A stretch of DNA of 49,625 bases from JAWVFN01 sp963696625. GTDB taxonomy: Bacteria > Actinomycetota > Thermoleophilia > Solirubrobacterales > 70-9. Below are positions 22,214 through 30,710 of the stretch, in pieces. Where the stretch lies: contig CAVOKZ010000014.1 of assembly GCA_963696625.1 (NCBI GenBank), positions 1 through 49,625 on the forward strand, given 5' to 3'. Position numbers and translations under genes: made by a program. Each line of letters starts with the position of its first letter. The first letter of the stretch is position 1. Below the pieces are notes generated by a model, which did not search any database, had not been told where the DNA came from, and worked only from the letters and a program-made list of their open reading frames with translations.

Positions 22214-23485
22214 ATGAGCGCCAAGTTCCAGGCCCCCAAGGGGACCTTCGACGTACTGCCCGAGCAGTCCGAGCTGCGCAACCGGATCAAGTCGACCGCG
22301 GCCCGGATCCTCAGCCGCGCCGGCTACGGGCGCATCGACACGCCGATCTTCGAGGACTCGGAGCTGTTCACGCGCGGCGTCGGCGAGTCGACCGACATCG
22401 TCCAGAAGGAGATGTTCACCTTCGAGGACAAGGGCGGGCGCAGCGTCACCCTGCGGCCCGAGGGAACCGCGCCGGTCTGCCGCGCCTACGTCGAGCACGG
22501 CATGCACAAGCTTCCCCAGCCGGTCCGCCTCTGGTACGGCGGGCCGTTCTTCCGCTACGAGGCGCCCCAGGCGGGGCGCTTCCGCCAGTTCCACCAGTTC
22601 GGGCTCGAGACGATCGGCAGCGACTCGCCGCTCGCCGACGCCGACGCGATCATGCTCCTCGACGAGATCCTCCGCGAGGTCGAGGTCCCCGAGCTGCGGC
22701 TGCGCCTCTCGAGCCTCGGCTCGCCCGAATCCCGCGCGGGCTATCTCGACGACCTCCGCGCCCACCTCCGCGCGCATGAAGGCGAGGTCTCGAAGGAGGT
22801 CAGGAGCAGGATCGACGCCAACCCGCTGCGCGCCTTCGACGCCGGCGACGAGGGCACCAGGGCCGTGATGGCGGAGGCGCCGCTGCTGCTCGACCGCCTC
22901 GACGCCGCCGACGCCGAGCACTTCGAGCAGGTCCGCGCGCTGCTCGACGACTCCCGGATCGCCTACGAGATCGACCCGACCCTGGTTCGCGGCCTCGACT
23001 ACTACACGCGCACCGTGTTCGAGTTCGAGTCCCCCCGCCTCGGCGCCCAGGCCGGAGTCGGGGGCGGCGGCCGCTACGACGGCCTGATCGAGCAGCTCGG
23101 CGGCCCGCCGACCGCGGGGGTCGGCTGGGGGGCGGGGGTCGAGCGGATCGCGCTGGCGATCGCCTCCGAGGGCGAGCCCGTGCTCGCCCGCGACGTCTTC
23201 GTCGCCGCCGAGGACGGATCGCGCGAGCAGGCCTTCGGCATCGTCCGCGACCTGCGCAGGGGCGGCCTCTCGGCCGAGACCGACCTCGCCGATCGCAGCC
23301 TCAAGGGCCAGATGAAGCAGGCCGACCGGGTCGGCGCCCGGGTCACCGTGATCCTCGAGGACGGGGCGAGGCCGAAGCTGCGCGACATGTCGAGCGGCGA
23401 GCAGCGCGAACTCGCCTTCGACGAGATCGTCCCGGCACTGACACAGAGCCTCCCCCGGACGCGAAACGCAGGAGGTGGCGTTTGA
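22214..23485 (+). CDS. hisS: Histidyl-tRNA synthetase
   Basis: This 423-residue class II synthetase shows K-G-T-F-D-V-L-P at the start, motif 2 (YGGPFFRYEAPQAGRFRQFHQFG), the HisRS-specific L-V-R-G-L-D-Y-Y-T-R-T-V-F-E, and a C-terminal anticodon-binding domain from about residue 320. It charges tRNA-His with histidine. The length is normal. The stop TGA shares its A with the ATG of aspS (TGATG at 23483-23487), so hisS and aspS form a tight operon, an order found in many bacteria. Confidence 0.97.
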   Translation: MSAKFQAPKGTFDVLPEQSELRNRIKSTAARILSRAGYGRIDTPIFEDSELFTRGVGESTDIVQKEMFTFEDKGGRSVTLRPEGTAPVCRAYVEHGMHKLPQPVRLWYGGPFFRYEAPQAGRFRQFHQFGLETIGSDSPLADADAIMLLDEILREVEVPELRLRLSSLGSPESRAGYLDDLRAHLRAHEGEVSKEVRSRIDANPLRAFDAGDEGTRAVMAEAPLLLDRLDAADAEHFEQVRALLDDSRIAYEIDPTLVRGLDYYTRTVFEFESPRLGAQAGVGGGGRYDGLIEQLGGPPTAGVGWGAGVERIALAIASEGEPVLARDVFVAAEDGSREQAFGIVRDLRRGGLSAETDLADRSLKGQMKQADRVGARVTVILEDGARPKLRDMSSGEQRELAFDEIVPALTQSLPRTRNAGGGV

Positions 23486-25314
23486 TGTCGGAGATACCGC
23501 CGCTGCGCGCCAATGCGTTCCGCGACACCTGGGCGGGGGCGGTGCTCGCCGACCGCGTCGACGGCGACGCCCGGGTCGCCGGCTGGGTCCACCGCCGCCG
23601 CGACCACGGCGGCCTGATCTTCATCGACCTCCGTGACCGCACCGGGCTGGTGCAGCTCGTCTTCGACCCCGAGAAGGCCAAGCAGGCCCACGAGCTCGCC
23701 CACAAGCTCCGGCCCGAGCACGTGCTCAGCGCCTCGGGCCAGGTCGTGCGCCGCTCCGAGGACACGGTCAACCCCAAGATGGCGACCGGGGAGGTGGAGA
23801 TCAAGGTCGCCGATGCCGAGCTGCTCGCCGAGGCCGATACCCCGCCGTTTGAGATAGAGGGCTTCTCGGGCGAGGTGACCGAGGAGACCCGGCTGCGCTA
23901 CCGCTACCTCGACCTGCGCCGCGAGCGCATGCAGGAGGCGATGATCCTCCGCGACCGGGTGAAGCGCGAGATGCGCGACTTCCTCTGCGACGAGGGATTC
24001 CTGCAGATCGAGACCCCGGTGCTGACCCGCTCGACCCCGGAGGGCGCCCGCGACTTCCTCGTCCCCAGCCGCCTTCAGCCCGGCAGCTTCTACGCCCTGC
24101 CGCAGTCGCCGCAGCTGTTCAAGCAGCTGCTGATGATCGCCGGCTACGAGCGCTACTTCCAGATCGCGCCCTGCTTCCGCGACGAGGACCTGCGCGCCGA
24201 CCGCCAGCCGGACTTCACCCAGCTCGACATCGAGATGTCGTTCGTCGAGCTCGACGACGTGATCGACGTCAACGAGCGCCTCCTGCAGCGGGTGCTCGCG
24301 GCCGGCGGGGTCGAGGTGCCGAGCCCGATTCCGCGGCTTCCCCACGACGAGGCCGTCGCCCGCTTCGGCACCGACCGGCCCGACCTGCGATTCGGATTGG
24401 AGATCTCCGACCTCACCGATCACCTGCGCGAGACCGAGTTCAAGGCGTTCGGCGGCACGATCGCCGACGGCGGCGTCGTCCGCGGTTTCAACGCCGGCAA
24501 GCGCGACTCCTCTCGCTCCGAGCTCGACGCGCTCGTCGCCGAGGCCCAGGAGCTCGGGGCCAAGGGCCTGGTCTGGGCCGTGGTCGAGAACGGCGGCTGG
24601 CGCTCGCCGGTCGCGAAGTTCCTCTCGGACGGCGAGCTGGCCGCGATCAACGGGCAGCTGGGCGCCGGCGAGGGCGACCTGCTGCTGCTCGTCGCCGACG
24701 AGCCCGGCCAGGCCGCCGCCGTGCTCGGGTCCCTGCGCCAGCGGCTCGGCGAGCGCTGGGGCCTGATCGACGAGGGAGCCCACTCCTTTGTCTGGATCGT
24801 CGACTGGCCGCTTGTCGGCTGGAACGAGGAGGAGAAGCGCTGGGACGCCCTCCATCACCCGTTCGTCGCCCCCGACGGCGCCTTCGATCCCGCCAATCCG
24901 GGCGAGGCGAGGGCGCTCGCCTATGACATGGTCTGGAACGGGACCGAGATCGGCGGCGGCTCGATTCGCATCTCCGACCCCGAAACACAGCTCGCGGTGC
25001 TCGAATCGCTCGGAATCTCCGCCGAAGAGGCCGAAAATCGCTTCGGATTTCTGCTCGAAGCCTTGCGTTATGGGGCGCCCCCGCATGGTGGAATTGCCTA
25101 TGGACTCGACCGCATCGTGGCCATACTTCATGGCACGGAGTCGATACGTGACGTGATCGCCTTCCCGAAGACAGCTTCTGGTGCCGATCCGCTGACCGGA
25201 GCGCCCGCTCCGGTCGATGACGAGCAGCTGCGCGAGCTCGGCCTCGCGATGCGGAGCCGCCGCAGCGCAGGCGAAGCCGAGCAGCGCCGAGTTCCGAAGG
25301 GCGGGGCGGGCTGA
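23485..25314 (+). CDS. aspS: Aspartyl-tRNA synthetase
   Basis: The 609-residue protein is a bacterial-type AspRS: N-terminal OB domain (VAGWVHRRRDHGGLIFIDLRDRTG), class II motif 2 (YFQIAPCFRDEDLRADRQPDFTQ with the R-A-D-R-Q-P loop), a GAD insertion domain (about 290-420), and motif 3 (GIAYGLDRIVAIL). It charges tRNA-Asp, and possibly tRNA-Asn if it is non-discriminating. ATG 23485 is used because it overlaps the hisS stop. Codon use between about 24950 and 25160 is visibly richer in A/T-ending codons than the rest of the gene. The stop overlaps the ATG of the GH3-like gene (TGATG at 25312). Confidence 0.97.
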   Translation: MSEIPPLRANAFRDTWAGAVLADRVDGDARVAGWVHRRRDHGGLIFIDLRDRTGLVQLVFDPEKAKQAHELAHKLRPEHVLSASGQVVRRSEDTVNPKMATGEVEIKVADAELLAEADTPPFEIEGFSGEVTEETRLRYRYLDLRRERMQEAMILRDRVKREMRDFLCDEGFLQIETPVLTRSTPEGARDFLVPSRLQPGSFYALPQSPQLFKQLLMIAGYERYFQIAPCFRDEDLRADRQPDFTQLDIEMSFVELDDVIDVNERLLQRVLAAGGVEVPSPIPRLPHDEAVARFGTDRPDLRFGLEISDLTDHLRETEFKAFGGTIADGGVVRGFNAGKRDSSRSELDALVAEAQELGAKGLVWAVVENGGWRSPVAKFLSDGELAAINGQLGAGEGDLLLLVADEPGQAAAVLGSLRQRLGERWGLIDEGAHSFVWIVDWPLVGWNEEEKRWDALHHPFVAPDGAFDPANPGEARALAYDMVWNGTEIGGGSIRISDPETQLAVLESLGISAEEAENRFGFLLEALRYGAPPHGGIAYGLDRIVAILHGTESIRDVIAFPKTASGADPLTGAPAPVDDEQLRELGLAMRSRRSAGEAEQRRVPKGGAG

Positions 25315-26645
25315 TGGAGTCCCCCGGAGGGTCGGGTCGCCCGCCGTTCGGCGACGACGACCCCGCGTTCGACACCGACGAGCCGCTGTTCGAGGAGGGC
25401 ACCTCGCCGTACGAGACCGGCGAGGCGCCGGCGCCGCCCTCGCCGCCCGACACCGGCGAGGAGGTCGCCCCGCGGCCCGCGCCCCAGCGGACGCCGGCCC
25501 ACCGGCGCCCGTCGCCGCGCCGCGGCCGCCATCGCGACCTGCCCGCCAGGGTCCGCCGGCGCCAGGCGATCGCCGTCCTCGTCATCGCCGGCCTCGTCGT
25601 GATCGGCATCCTCGCCCTGGTCTCGGGCGGCGGCGGCTCGGATGAGCCGAGCGTCTCAGAGCTGCCGGTGTCGAAGCTCGTCGGCCAGACCGTGATCGGC
25701 CGACTCGGCCAGTCGGGTCCCGACAAGAAGCTGCTGGCGCGCGTGCGCAACGGCGAGATCGGCGGTTTCGTCGCCTTCCCGGCCGAGAACGGGGCCAAGA
25801 AGCTGCAGAAGCAGGTGACGGCGCTGCAGAAGGCGGCCGCCGAGGGCGACAACCCGCCGCTGCTGATCGCGATCGACCAGGAGGGGGGACCGGTCAAGAG
25901 GCTGGCCGGGCCGCCGAACTCCTCGCCGGCCGAGATGGGCCAGTCCGAGGACACCGGGCCGACCACCGACGAGGGCAAGGCGACCGGCGAGTACCTCGCC
26001 GGGCTCGGCGTCAACGTCGACCTGGCGCCTGTCGCCGACGTCTCGCAACCGAACGCGCCCGAGACGGTCTCCAGCCGCACCTTCGGCAGCGACCCCGATC
26101 AGGTCGCCGACCACGTCGCCGCCTTCGTCGACGGGCTCTCCGACGGCGGCACCGCCGCCACGGCCAAGCACTTCCCCGGGCTCGGCTACGCCGGCGCAAA
26201 CACCGACTTCGAGGCGGTGACGATCACCACCAGCCGCGAGAGGCTCGAGGCCGATCTCGTCCCGTTCTCGGCCGCGATCGACGCCGGCGTCCAGCTGGTG
26301 ATGATGTCGAATGCCAAGTACCCGACGCTCGATGACTCCAAGCAGCCGGCGACCTGGTCGCAGGCGCTGATCGGAGACGAGCTCCGCGGGCAGCTCGGCT
26401 TCGAGGGCGTCGTGATCACCGACGATCTCGAGAGCGACGCGGTCCAATCCGAGCTGGCGCCGAACAAGGCGGCTCTGCGCTCGCTGCTCGCCGGCGCCGA
26501 CCTGGTCATGTTCGCCACCGGCGAGGGCGCCTCGGCGAGCGCCTACAAGAGCCTGCTCAAGCAGGCCACCGCCGGCAAGCCCTCGCGTGCGCAGCTCGAG
26601 GACGCGTACGAGCGGATCACCACCCTCAAGGACACGTTCGACTAG
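25314..26645 (+). CDS. Membrane-anchored glycoside hydrolase family 3 N-terminal domain protein
   Basis: The 443-residue protein has an acidic, Pro-rich cytoplasmic part (1-80), one membrane helix (about 83-103), then a GH3 TIM barrel: LVGQTVIGRL, NGEIGGFVAFPAEN, LIAIDQEGGPVKRL, LGVNVDLAPVADV, TAATAKHFPGLGYAGANTDFE and GFEGVVITDDLESDA. The nucleophile Asp in I-T-D-D-L is kept. In NagZ the loop after KHFPG reads G-H-G...D-S-H and supplies the acid/base His; here both histidines are missing (G-L-G and N-T-D-F). It may use another acid, or be a weak or non-hydrolytic binder of peptidoglycan-derived sugars. The start overlaps the aspS stop. Confidence 0.82.
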   Translation: MESPGGSGRPPFGDDDPAFDTDEPLFEEGTSPYETGEAPAPPSPPDTGEEVAPRPAPQRTPAHRRPSPRRGRHRDLPARVRRRQAIAVLVIAGLVVIGILALVSGGGGSDEPSVSELPVSKLVGQTVIGRLGQSGPDKKLLARVRNGEIGGFVAFPAENGAKKLQKQVTALQKAAAEGDNPPLLIAIDQEGGPVKRLAGPPNSSPAEMGQSEDTGPTTDEGKATGEYLAGLGVNVDLAPVADVSQPNAPETVSSRTFGSDPDQVADHVAAFVDGLSDGGTAATAKHFPGLGYAGANTDFEAVTITTSRERLEADLVPFSAAIDAGVQLVMMSNAKYPTLDDSKQPATWSQALIGDELRGQLGFEGVVITDDLESDAVQSELAPNKAALRSLLAGADLVMFATGEGASASAYKSLLKQATAGKPSRAQLEDAYERITTLKDTFD

Positions 26646-26683
26646 ACGGAGCCTCAATCCCCCGCGATTGGGGGCCGTCAGGA

Positions 26684-26713
26684 TTGACATTCCTCCGGCG
26701 AGCGGAATAGGGT
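26684..26713 (+). promoter_or_regulatory. Sigma-A type promoter
   Basis: TTGACA at 26684-26689, an 18-base spacer, and TAGGGT at 26708-26713 match the housekeeping -35 and the actinobacterial TANNNT -10. It lies 40 bases before the TTG start of the membrane protein gene at 26753 and after the stop of the GH3-like gene, where a new transcript is expected. Confidence 0.65.
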
Positions 26714-26752
26714 CCGCCACTCGCAGTCGTCAACCAACCGGAGGGGATCCAA

Positions 26753-27721
26753 TTGAGCGAAGCACTGAAGCCCGACGACTTTCGGGACGCGCTGCGCAAG
26801 GTCGGCGGCCTGCTGTTCGGTCTCGGCTTCGTGATGATCTTCCTGCGCAAGGGGCAGGACTGGGGGGACTTTGCGCTGTTCCTGACGCTCGGCGTGCCCG
26901 CCGTGCTTCTGTTCGGGGTCGGCACCAGCACCGCCCGCGCCGCGGGCGAGGTGCGCCCATGGCAGGCGGTCTTCACGATCTTCGGCCTGCTGCTGATCCC
27001 GTTCGCGATCGGGCAGCTCGTCGACGTCGTCGGCGACTCGGGCTCGGACCTCAACGTCTTCTGGATCTTCGGCCTCACAGCGGCTCTCGGCGTGTACGCG
27101 GGACACCTCGTCGGTGTCCGCTTCGCCTTGCTGGTGTCGTGCGTGGCCGCGATCGTCTCGTGGACCTCCCTCTGGGACAAGCTTCTCGGCGACGAGGGGG
27201 TCGCCGGGCACATCGGCACCTACCGAGGCCTGCTCGGGCTGCTCGCGATCCTGTTGGTGATCGCCGGGATCCGGATCTGGCGAGACGAGCGCGACGAAGA
27301 GGAGGGGCTCCGGAAGTTCTCCGAGTTCCTGACCGGCGCCGGTATCGCCGCGGTGCTCGGCTGCTCGCTGGGCGTCACCGCTCTGCTCACGCTGTTCCCG
27401 ATTCCGTTCGTCAGCGGCTTCGCGATCGGCGACAGCACCCTCTGGGATGTGCTGCTGCTGGCGGTCTCGCTTGGGCTCGTCGGCCTCGGGACCACGATCG
27501 GGGTACGCGGGCCCGCGTACGTCGGGGCAATAGGCCTTGGTCTCTTCGCGCTGATCGTCGGTCTCGACCTCAACGAGGCTCAGCCGGATCCCTCGAATCT
27601 CGGCCTCTGGCCGATCCTGCTGTTGGTCGGCGGCGGCCTCGCGTTCTTCGCCAGCCTCTCCGAGCGGGTGTCGCTCGGCGACGCTCCGCGCGACTGGATC
27701 AGGAGGATCAGCGGTAGATAA
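26753..27721 (+). CDS. Multi-pass membrane protein, unknown function
   Basis: The 322-residue protein has about eight to nine hydrophobic segments, separated by short loops, with one longer charged loop near 178-192 (RDERDEEEGLRK). No transporter or enzyme motif is evident. It starts at TTG 26753, supported by GGAGGGG at 26740-26746 with six bases of spacing. Its own promoter lies at 26684. It may be a channel, or a DUF2157-like or similar uncharacterised integral membrane protein; I cannot choose. It is followed by a repeat-rich intergenic island. Confidence 0.75.
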   Translation: MSEALKPDDFRDALRKVGGLLFGLGFVMIFLRKGQDWGDFALFLTLGVPAVLLFGVGTSTARAAGEVRPWQAVFTIFGLLLIPFAIGQLVDVVGDSGSDLNVFWIFGLTAALGVYAGHLVGVRFALLVSCVAAIVSWTSLWDKLLGDEGVAGHIGTYRGLLGLLAILLVIAGIRIWRDERDEEEGLRKFSEFLTGAGIAAVLGCSLGVTALLTLFPIPFVSGFAIGDSTLWDVLLLAVSLGLVGLGTTIGVRGPAYVGAIGLGLFALIVGLDLNEAQPDPSNLGLWPILLLVGGGLAFFASLSERVSLGDAPRDWIRRISGR

Positions 27722-28117
27722 GCCGGCCGGGGTCAGACACCTATGACTCGATGGCGTGTCGCCCCTCGAGTCAGAGGGGTCTGACCCCGGTGAGGAACCA
27801 GACAGGGGTCAGACCCCTCGCGGCGAGGGGCCGGCCGCGACGAGATCTAGGTGTCTGACCCCTGATACCGTGACTGGTGGCTCGAGCCTGTGCGCCAGCC
27901 TCCCAATATGTACCCAACACAAGTGGCCTTTGGGAGTCGGAGTCCGGGTGGCCCGCGGGTCATTCGGCAGACACCCAACCTGATTCGATGGGTGCCACAC
28001 GGGAACGCGACGGCAGGCTGGAGCCACCTTCTCGCGATTCGGGGTCTGGCCCGTAGCTGCATCCCGATCGGCCCTGACTCGACAAGGGTCTGACCCCCGT
28101 CAGGCTAAATTGGTCGC
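27722..28117. other. 396-base intergenic island, repeat-rich and highly structured
   Basis: No gene is supported between the membrane protein and mnmA. Besides the repeat cluster in its left third, a second fold is visible: GGTGGCTCGAGCCTG at 27876-27890 faces CAGGCTGGAGCCACC at 28012-28026 (14 of 15 positions pair). This encloses CTCCCAA/TTGGGAG and CACCCA/TGGGTG hairpins. Another degenerate copy of the repeat, AAGGGTCTGACCCCC, is at 28084-28098 just before the mnmA start. It may be the remnant of a small non-autonomous mobile element or a structured RNA. Confidence 0.6.
27729..27863. repeat. Cluster of GGGGTCAGACCCC palindromic repeats in nested inverted arrangement
   Basis: Four related units lie here: GGGGTCAGACACCTA at 27729-27743, GGGGTCTGACCCC at 27776-27788, AGGGGTCAGACCCCT at 27804-27818, and TAGGTGTCTGACCCCT at 27848-27863. 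The outer two are exact 15-bp reverse complements of each other and enclose the inner pair, so the whole stretch can fold as a nested structure. Further copies are inside aroC and before the polyprenyl synthase gene. Confidence 0.85.
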
Positions 28118-29548
28118 GTGAACGCCTTCCAGGCATATCTCGAAGACGACTCGCGGCGCGGGCCCGAGCCCGCGGGCGCGTTCAGCGGCGCCGCCGGCGG
28201 AGCCGCCTGCGGCGACCTGGCGCGGATCTCGCTCGCGGTCGACGACAGCAGGATCTCCACGGCCCGCTTCGACACCCAGGGATGCGCCGCTACCGCCGCA
28301 GCGGCAGCGGCAGCGTGCGAGCTGGTCGAGGGGGAGAGCGTGCTCGATGCGGCCCGGGTCGGCGCGGAGACGATCGACGCCGAGCTCGGCGGGCTCTCAC
28401 CCGAGCGCCGCCACGCACCGGGGCTCGCCGCCGACGCGCTGCACCGCGCGCTGACGGCGCTCGCCTCCTCGGGCGAGGCTCTGGCCTCGCCCCCAGCCGA
28501 CGCCGAGCGCGTCCTGGTCGCCCTCAGCGGCGGCGTCGACTCCGCCGTCGCGGCGCTGATCGAGCAGCAGCGCGGGGCTGATGTCATCGCGGTGACGCTG
28601 AAGCTCTGGGCCGACACCAAGGCCGACACCGTCGCCAGCTGCTGCTCGCCGGAGGCCGTCGTCCGCGCGCGCCGCGTCGCGCACTCGCTCGGCCTCCCGC
28701 ACCTGACGCTCGATCTCGAGCAGGGGTTCCGCGAGGCCGTGGTCGAGGAGTTCCTCGCCGGTTACGCGGTGGGGAGGACGCCGAACCCGTGCGTGCGCTG
28801 CAACGGAGAGCTGCGCATCGACGCGATGATCGAGCTCGCCGACCGCGTCGGCGCCGCCCGCCTGGCGACCGGCCACTACGCACGCCTCGAAGACGACGGC
28901 GAGGGCCCGCTGCTCGCGGCGCCTCGCGACGACGCCAAGGATCAGACCCACATGCTCTCGGCGCTTCGCCCGGGCTCGCTCGCGCGCCTGCGCTTCCCCC
29001 TCGCCGAGCTGCGCAAGCCCGAGGTGCGGGCGCTGGCCGCCGAGGCCGAGCTCGAGGTCGCCGCCCAGCCCGAGAGCCAGGACCTCTGCTTCCTCTCCGG
29101 CACCGGCAAGCGCGAGTTCCTGCGCCGCCACGCCGGGCTCTCCGACCGCCCCGGCGAGATCGTCGACGGCGAGGGCCGGGTGCTCGGCACCCACGCGGGT
29201 CACCACAACTTCACCGTCGGCCAGCGCAAGGGGATCGGCATCGGAGGCGGCGAGCCGCTCTACGTGCTCGGCAAGGACGCGGGCTCCAACCGCGTCGTCG
29301 TCGGCCCTCGCGAGCAGCTCGCCACGCGATCGGTGCGCCTGCGCTCGGCGGTCCTGCACCGCGACGTCTGCCGCGTCGACCGCGTGCGGCTGCGCCACCA
29401 CGGCCGTCCGCTGGCCTGCCGCCTCGAGGGCTCGGGCGGCGACGAGATTCTCGCCGCGCTCGCGGAGCCGGCCTACGGCGTCGCCCCGGGACAGACGGCA
29501 TCGCTGCTCGCCGGGGACCTCGTCGTCGGCCAGGGAACGATCGTTTAG
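28118..29548 (+). CDS. mnmA: IscU/NifU-like domain fused to tRNA 2-thiouridylase MnmA
   Basis: This 476-residue protein has two parts. Residues 1-120 look like an Fe-S scaffold of the IscU/NifU type: A-C-G-D with C31, then F-D-T-Q-G-C-A-A-T with C56; the third Cys, normally in an R-x-H-C segment, is Ala100 here (RRHAPGLAADAL). Residues 130-476 are MnmA: PP-loop SGGVDSAV at 137-144, nucleophile C225 in NPCVRCN, second catalytic C324 in SQDLCFLSG, and the VGQRKGIGIGGG segment. MnmA adds sulphur to U34 of tRNA Lys/Glu/Gln. The fusion suggests the scaffold delivers sulphur or a cluster to the enzyme, but with only two of three Cys. It starts at GTG. Confidence 0.93.
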   Translation: MNAFQAYLEDDSRRGPEPAGAFSGAAGGAACGDLARISLAVDDSRISTARFDTQGCAATAAAAAAACELVEGESVLDAARVGAETIDAELGGLSPERRHAPGLAADALHRALTALASSGEALASPPADAERVLVALSGGVDSAVAALIEQQRGADVIAVTLKLWADTKADTVASCCSPEAVVRARRVAHSLGLPHLTLDLEQGFREAVVEEFLAGYAVGRTPNPCVRCNGELRIDAMIELADRVGAARLATGHYARLEDDGEGPLLAAPRDDAKDQTHMLSALRPGSLARLRFPLAELRKPEVRALAAEAELEVAAQPESQDLCFLSGTGKREFLRRHAGLSDRPGEIVDGEGRVLGTHAGHHNFTVGQRKGIGIGGGEPLYVLGKDAGSNRVVVGPREQLATRSVRLRSAVLHRDVCRVDRVRLRHHGRPLACRLEGSGGDEILAALAEPAYGVAPGQTASLLAGDLVVGQGTIV

Positions 29549-29654
29549 CGCCACGGCGAATTTCACTCACCTGGCCGCGGAATCGGGTAGGTTGGTCCCA
29601 GATCCGGGGGGTGCAGGTGCGTAATTCCGGCGGGGAAGACACCAGGAGGTTGAG

Positions 29655-30629
29655 ATGAAGAGGAAGAATCTGAGGTGGCTCGGGGCCGCTCCGGTTCTCG
29701 CCGCGTTGGTTGCCCTGAGCGCAACCGGCGGAGCAGCAGCGAGCCCGACCGCCAGCCCGAGCGCGGCCTGCAAGAAGGCGACGAACATCGAGGCGATCAT
29801 CGACGACTCGGGCTCGATGTCGGGCACCGACATCAACAAGTACCGCGCGTCGCTGCTCGAGATCCTCGCCGGTCTCCAGGGCAACACGGGCAAGAAGATG
29901 GGCGCGGTCCAGTTCGGAGATTTCTCCAGCGTTCTATTCAACCCGCTAGCGATCGGCAACGCCGCGGCCGCGGCAAGCGTCACGGCCGCAATGGTGGCGA
30001 TCGACGCCGACGGCTCGACGGTGTCCGGCGATTTCGCGGGAACCAACTACGACGCCGCCTTTGACGGCGCCAATGCCGCGAACCCGACCGCCGACGCCCG
30101 CGTCTTCCTCAGCGACGGGGAGCCGAACTCCGGCACCTACACGCGCTCGAAGCACCAGAACCCGGCGACCAAGACCTACGTCGTCGGCTTCGGCGGAGTC
30201 GGGTCGAGCTCGACGCCGCTGAACGAGATCGTCACCGACACCGGCGGCCAGCTGTTCGCGCTGACCGACTCGAGCCAGGTGCAGCCGGTCGCCGGCGCGC
30301 TGACGGCGCTGTTCAACTGCAAGAAGCCGCCGATTACCAAGACCGCGGTCCTGACGCAGGGCAAGGTCAAGGCCTACTCGTTCAAGGCCGGCGGCAAGAC
30401 CGCTGACATCCTGATCACGTGGCCGACGAGCAGCTCGACGATCGCGCCGATCATCGGTGGCGGCGGCGCCAGGGCGAGCACCGCCAAGGTCAGGACCAAG
30501 ATCCAGAAGGGCGCCACCTTCAGCTCGGTTCACATCAAGGGGCTGAGGAAGGGCGCGAAGTTCAAGTTCAAGATCAAGGCCAAGAAGGCAGCGGCGCCGA
30601 CCCTGGTGACCACGCAGATCATCAGGTAG
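29655..30629 (+). CDS. Secreted von Willebrand factor A domain protein
   Basis: The 324-residue protein has a signal peptide (basic MKRKNLRW, hydrophobic core, Ala-rich cleavage region to about residue 30). Then comes a vWA domain with the metal site complete: D-D-S-G-S-M-S at the first MIDAS motif, a Thr in FAGTNYDAAF, and L-S-D-G-E-P for the last Asp. The C-terminal 90 residues form a Lys/Gly-rich beta domain (ITKTAVLTQGKVKAYSFKAGG ...) ending in a strongly basic stretch. It probably binds a protein or matrix partner outside the cell through a metal-bridged contact. GGAGG at 29645-29649 supports the ATG at 29655. A strong hairpin follows the stop. Confidence 0.88.
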   Translation: MKRKNLRWLGAAPVLAALVALSATGGAAASPTASPSAACKKATNIEAIIDDSGSMSGTDINKYRASLLEILAGLQGNTGKKMGAVQFGDFSSVLFNPLAIGNAAAAASVTAAMVAIDADGSTVSGDFAGTNYDAAFDGANAANPTADARVFLSDGEPNSGTYTRSKHQNPATKTYVVGFGGVGSSSTPLNEIVTDTGGQLFALTDSSQVQPVAGALTALFNCKKPPITKTAVLTQGKVKAYSFKAGGKTADILITWPTSSSTIAPIIGGGGARASTAKVRTKIQKGATFSSVHIKGLRKGAKFKFKIKAKKAAAPTLVTTQIIR

Positions 30630-30650
30630 AAGCAGCCGAAGTCACGGAGC

Positions 30651-30681
30651 GCGAGCGGCCGGCCCTGTGCCGGCCGCTCGC
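30651..30681 (+). terminator. Strong hairpin after the vWA gene
   Basis: GCGAGCGGCCGG at 30651-30662 pairs perfectly with 30670-30681 around a 7-base loop. A 12-bp GC-rich stem 20 bases after a stop codon is a likely transcription end. There is no U-tract, as is often the case in high-GC actinobacteria. Confidence 0.7.
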
Positions 30682-30710
30682 ATTCCGGCCGCCTTCCTAG
30701 ACTCCACGGC

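Noticed and set aside
27729..27863. CRISPR array
   Set aside because: The repeat units alternate in orientation and are about 13-15 bases long with irregular spacing; no cas genes are near.
27756..27983. Small open frame in the repeat island
   Set aside because: It is made largely of translated palindromic repeats and has no ribosome binding site.
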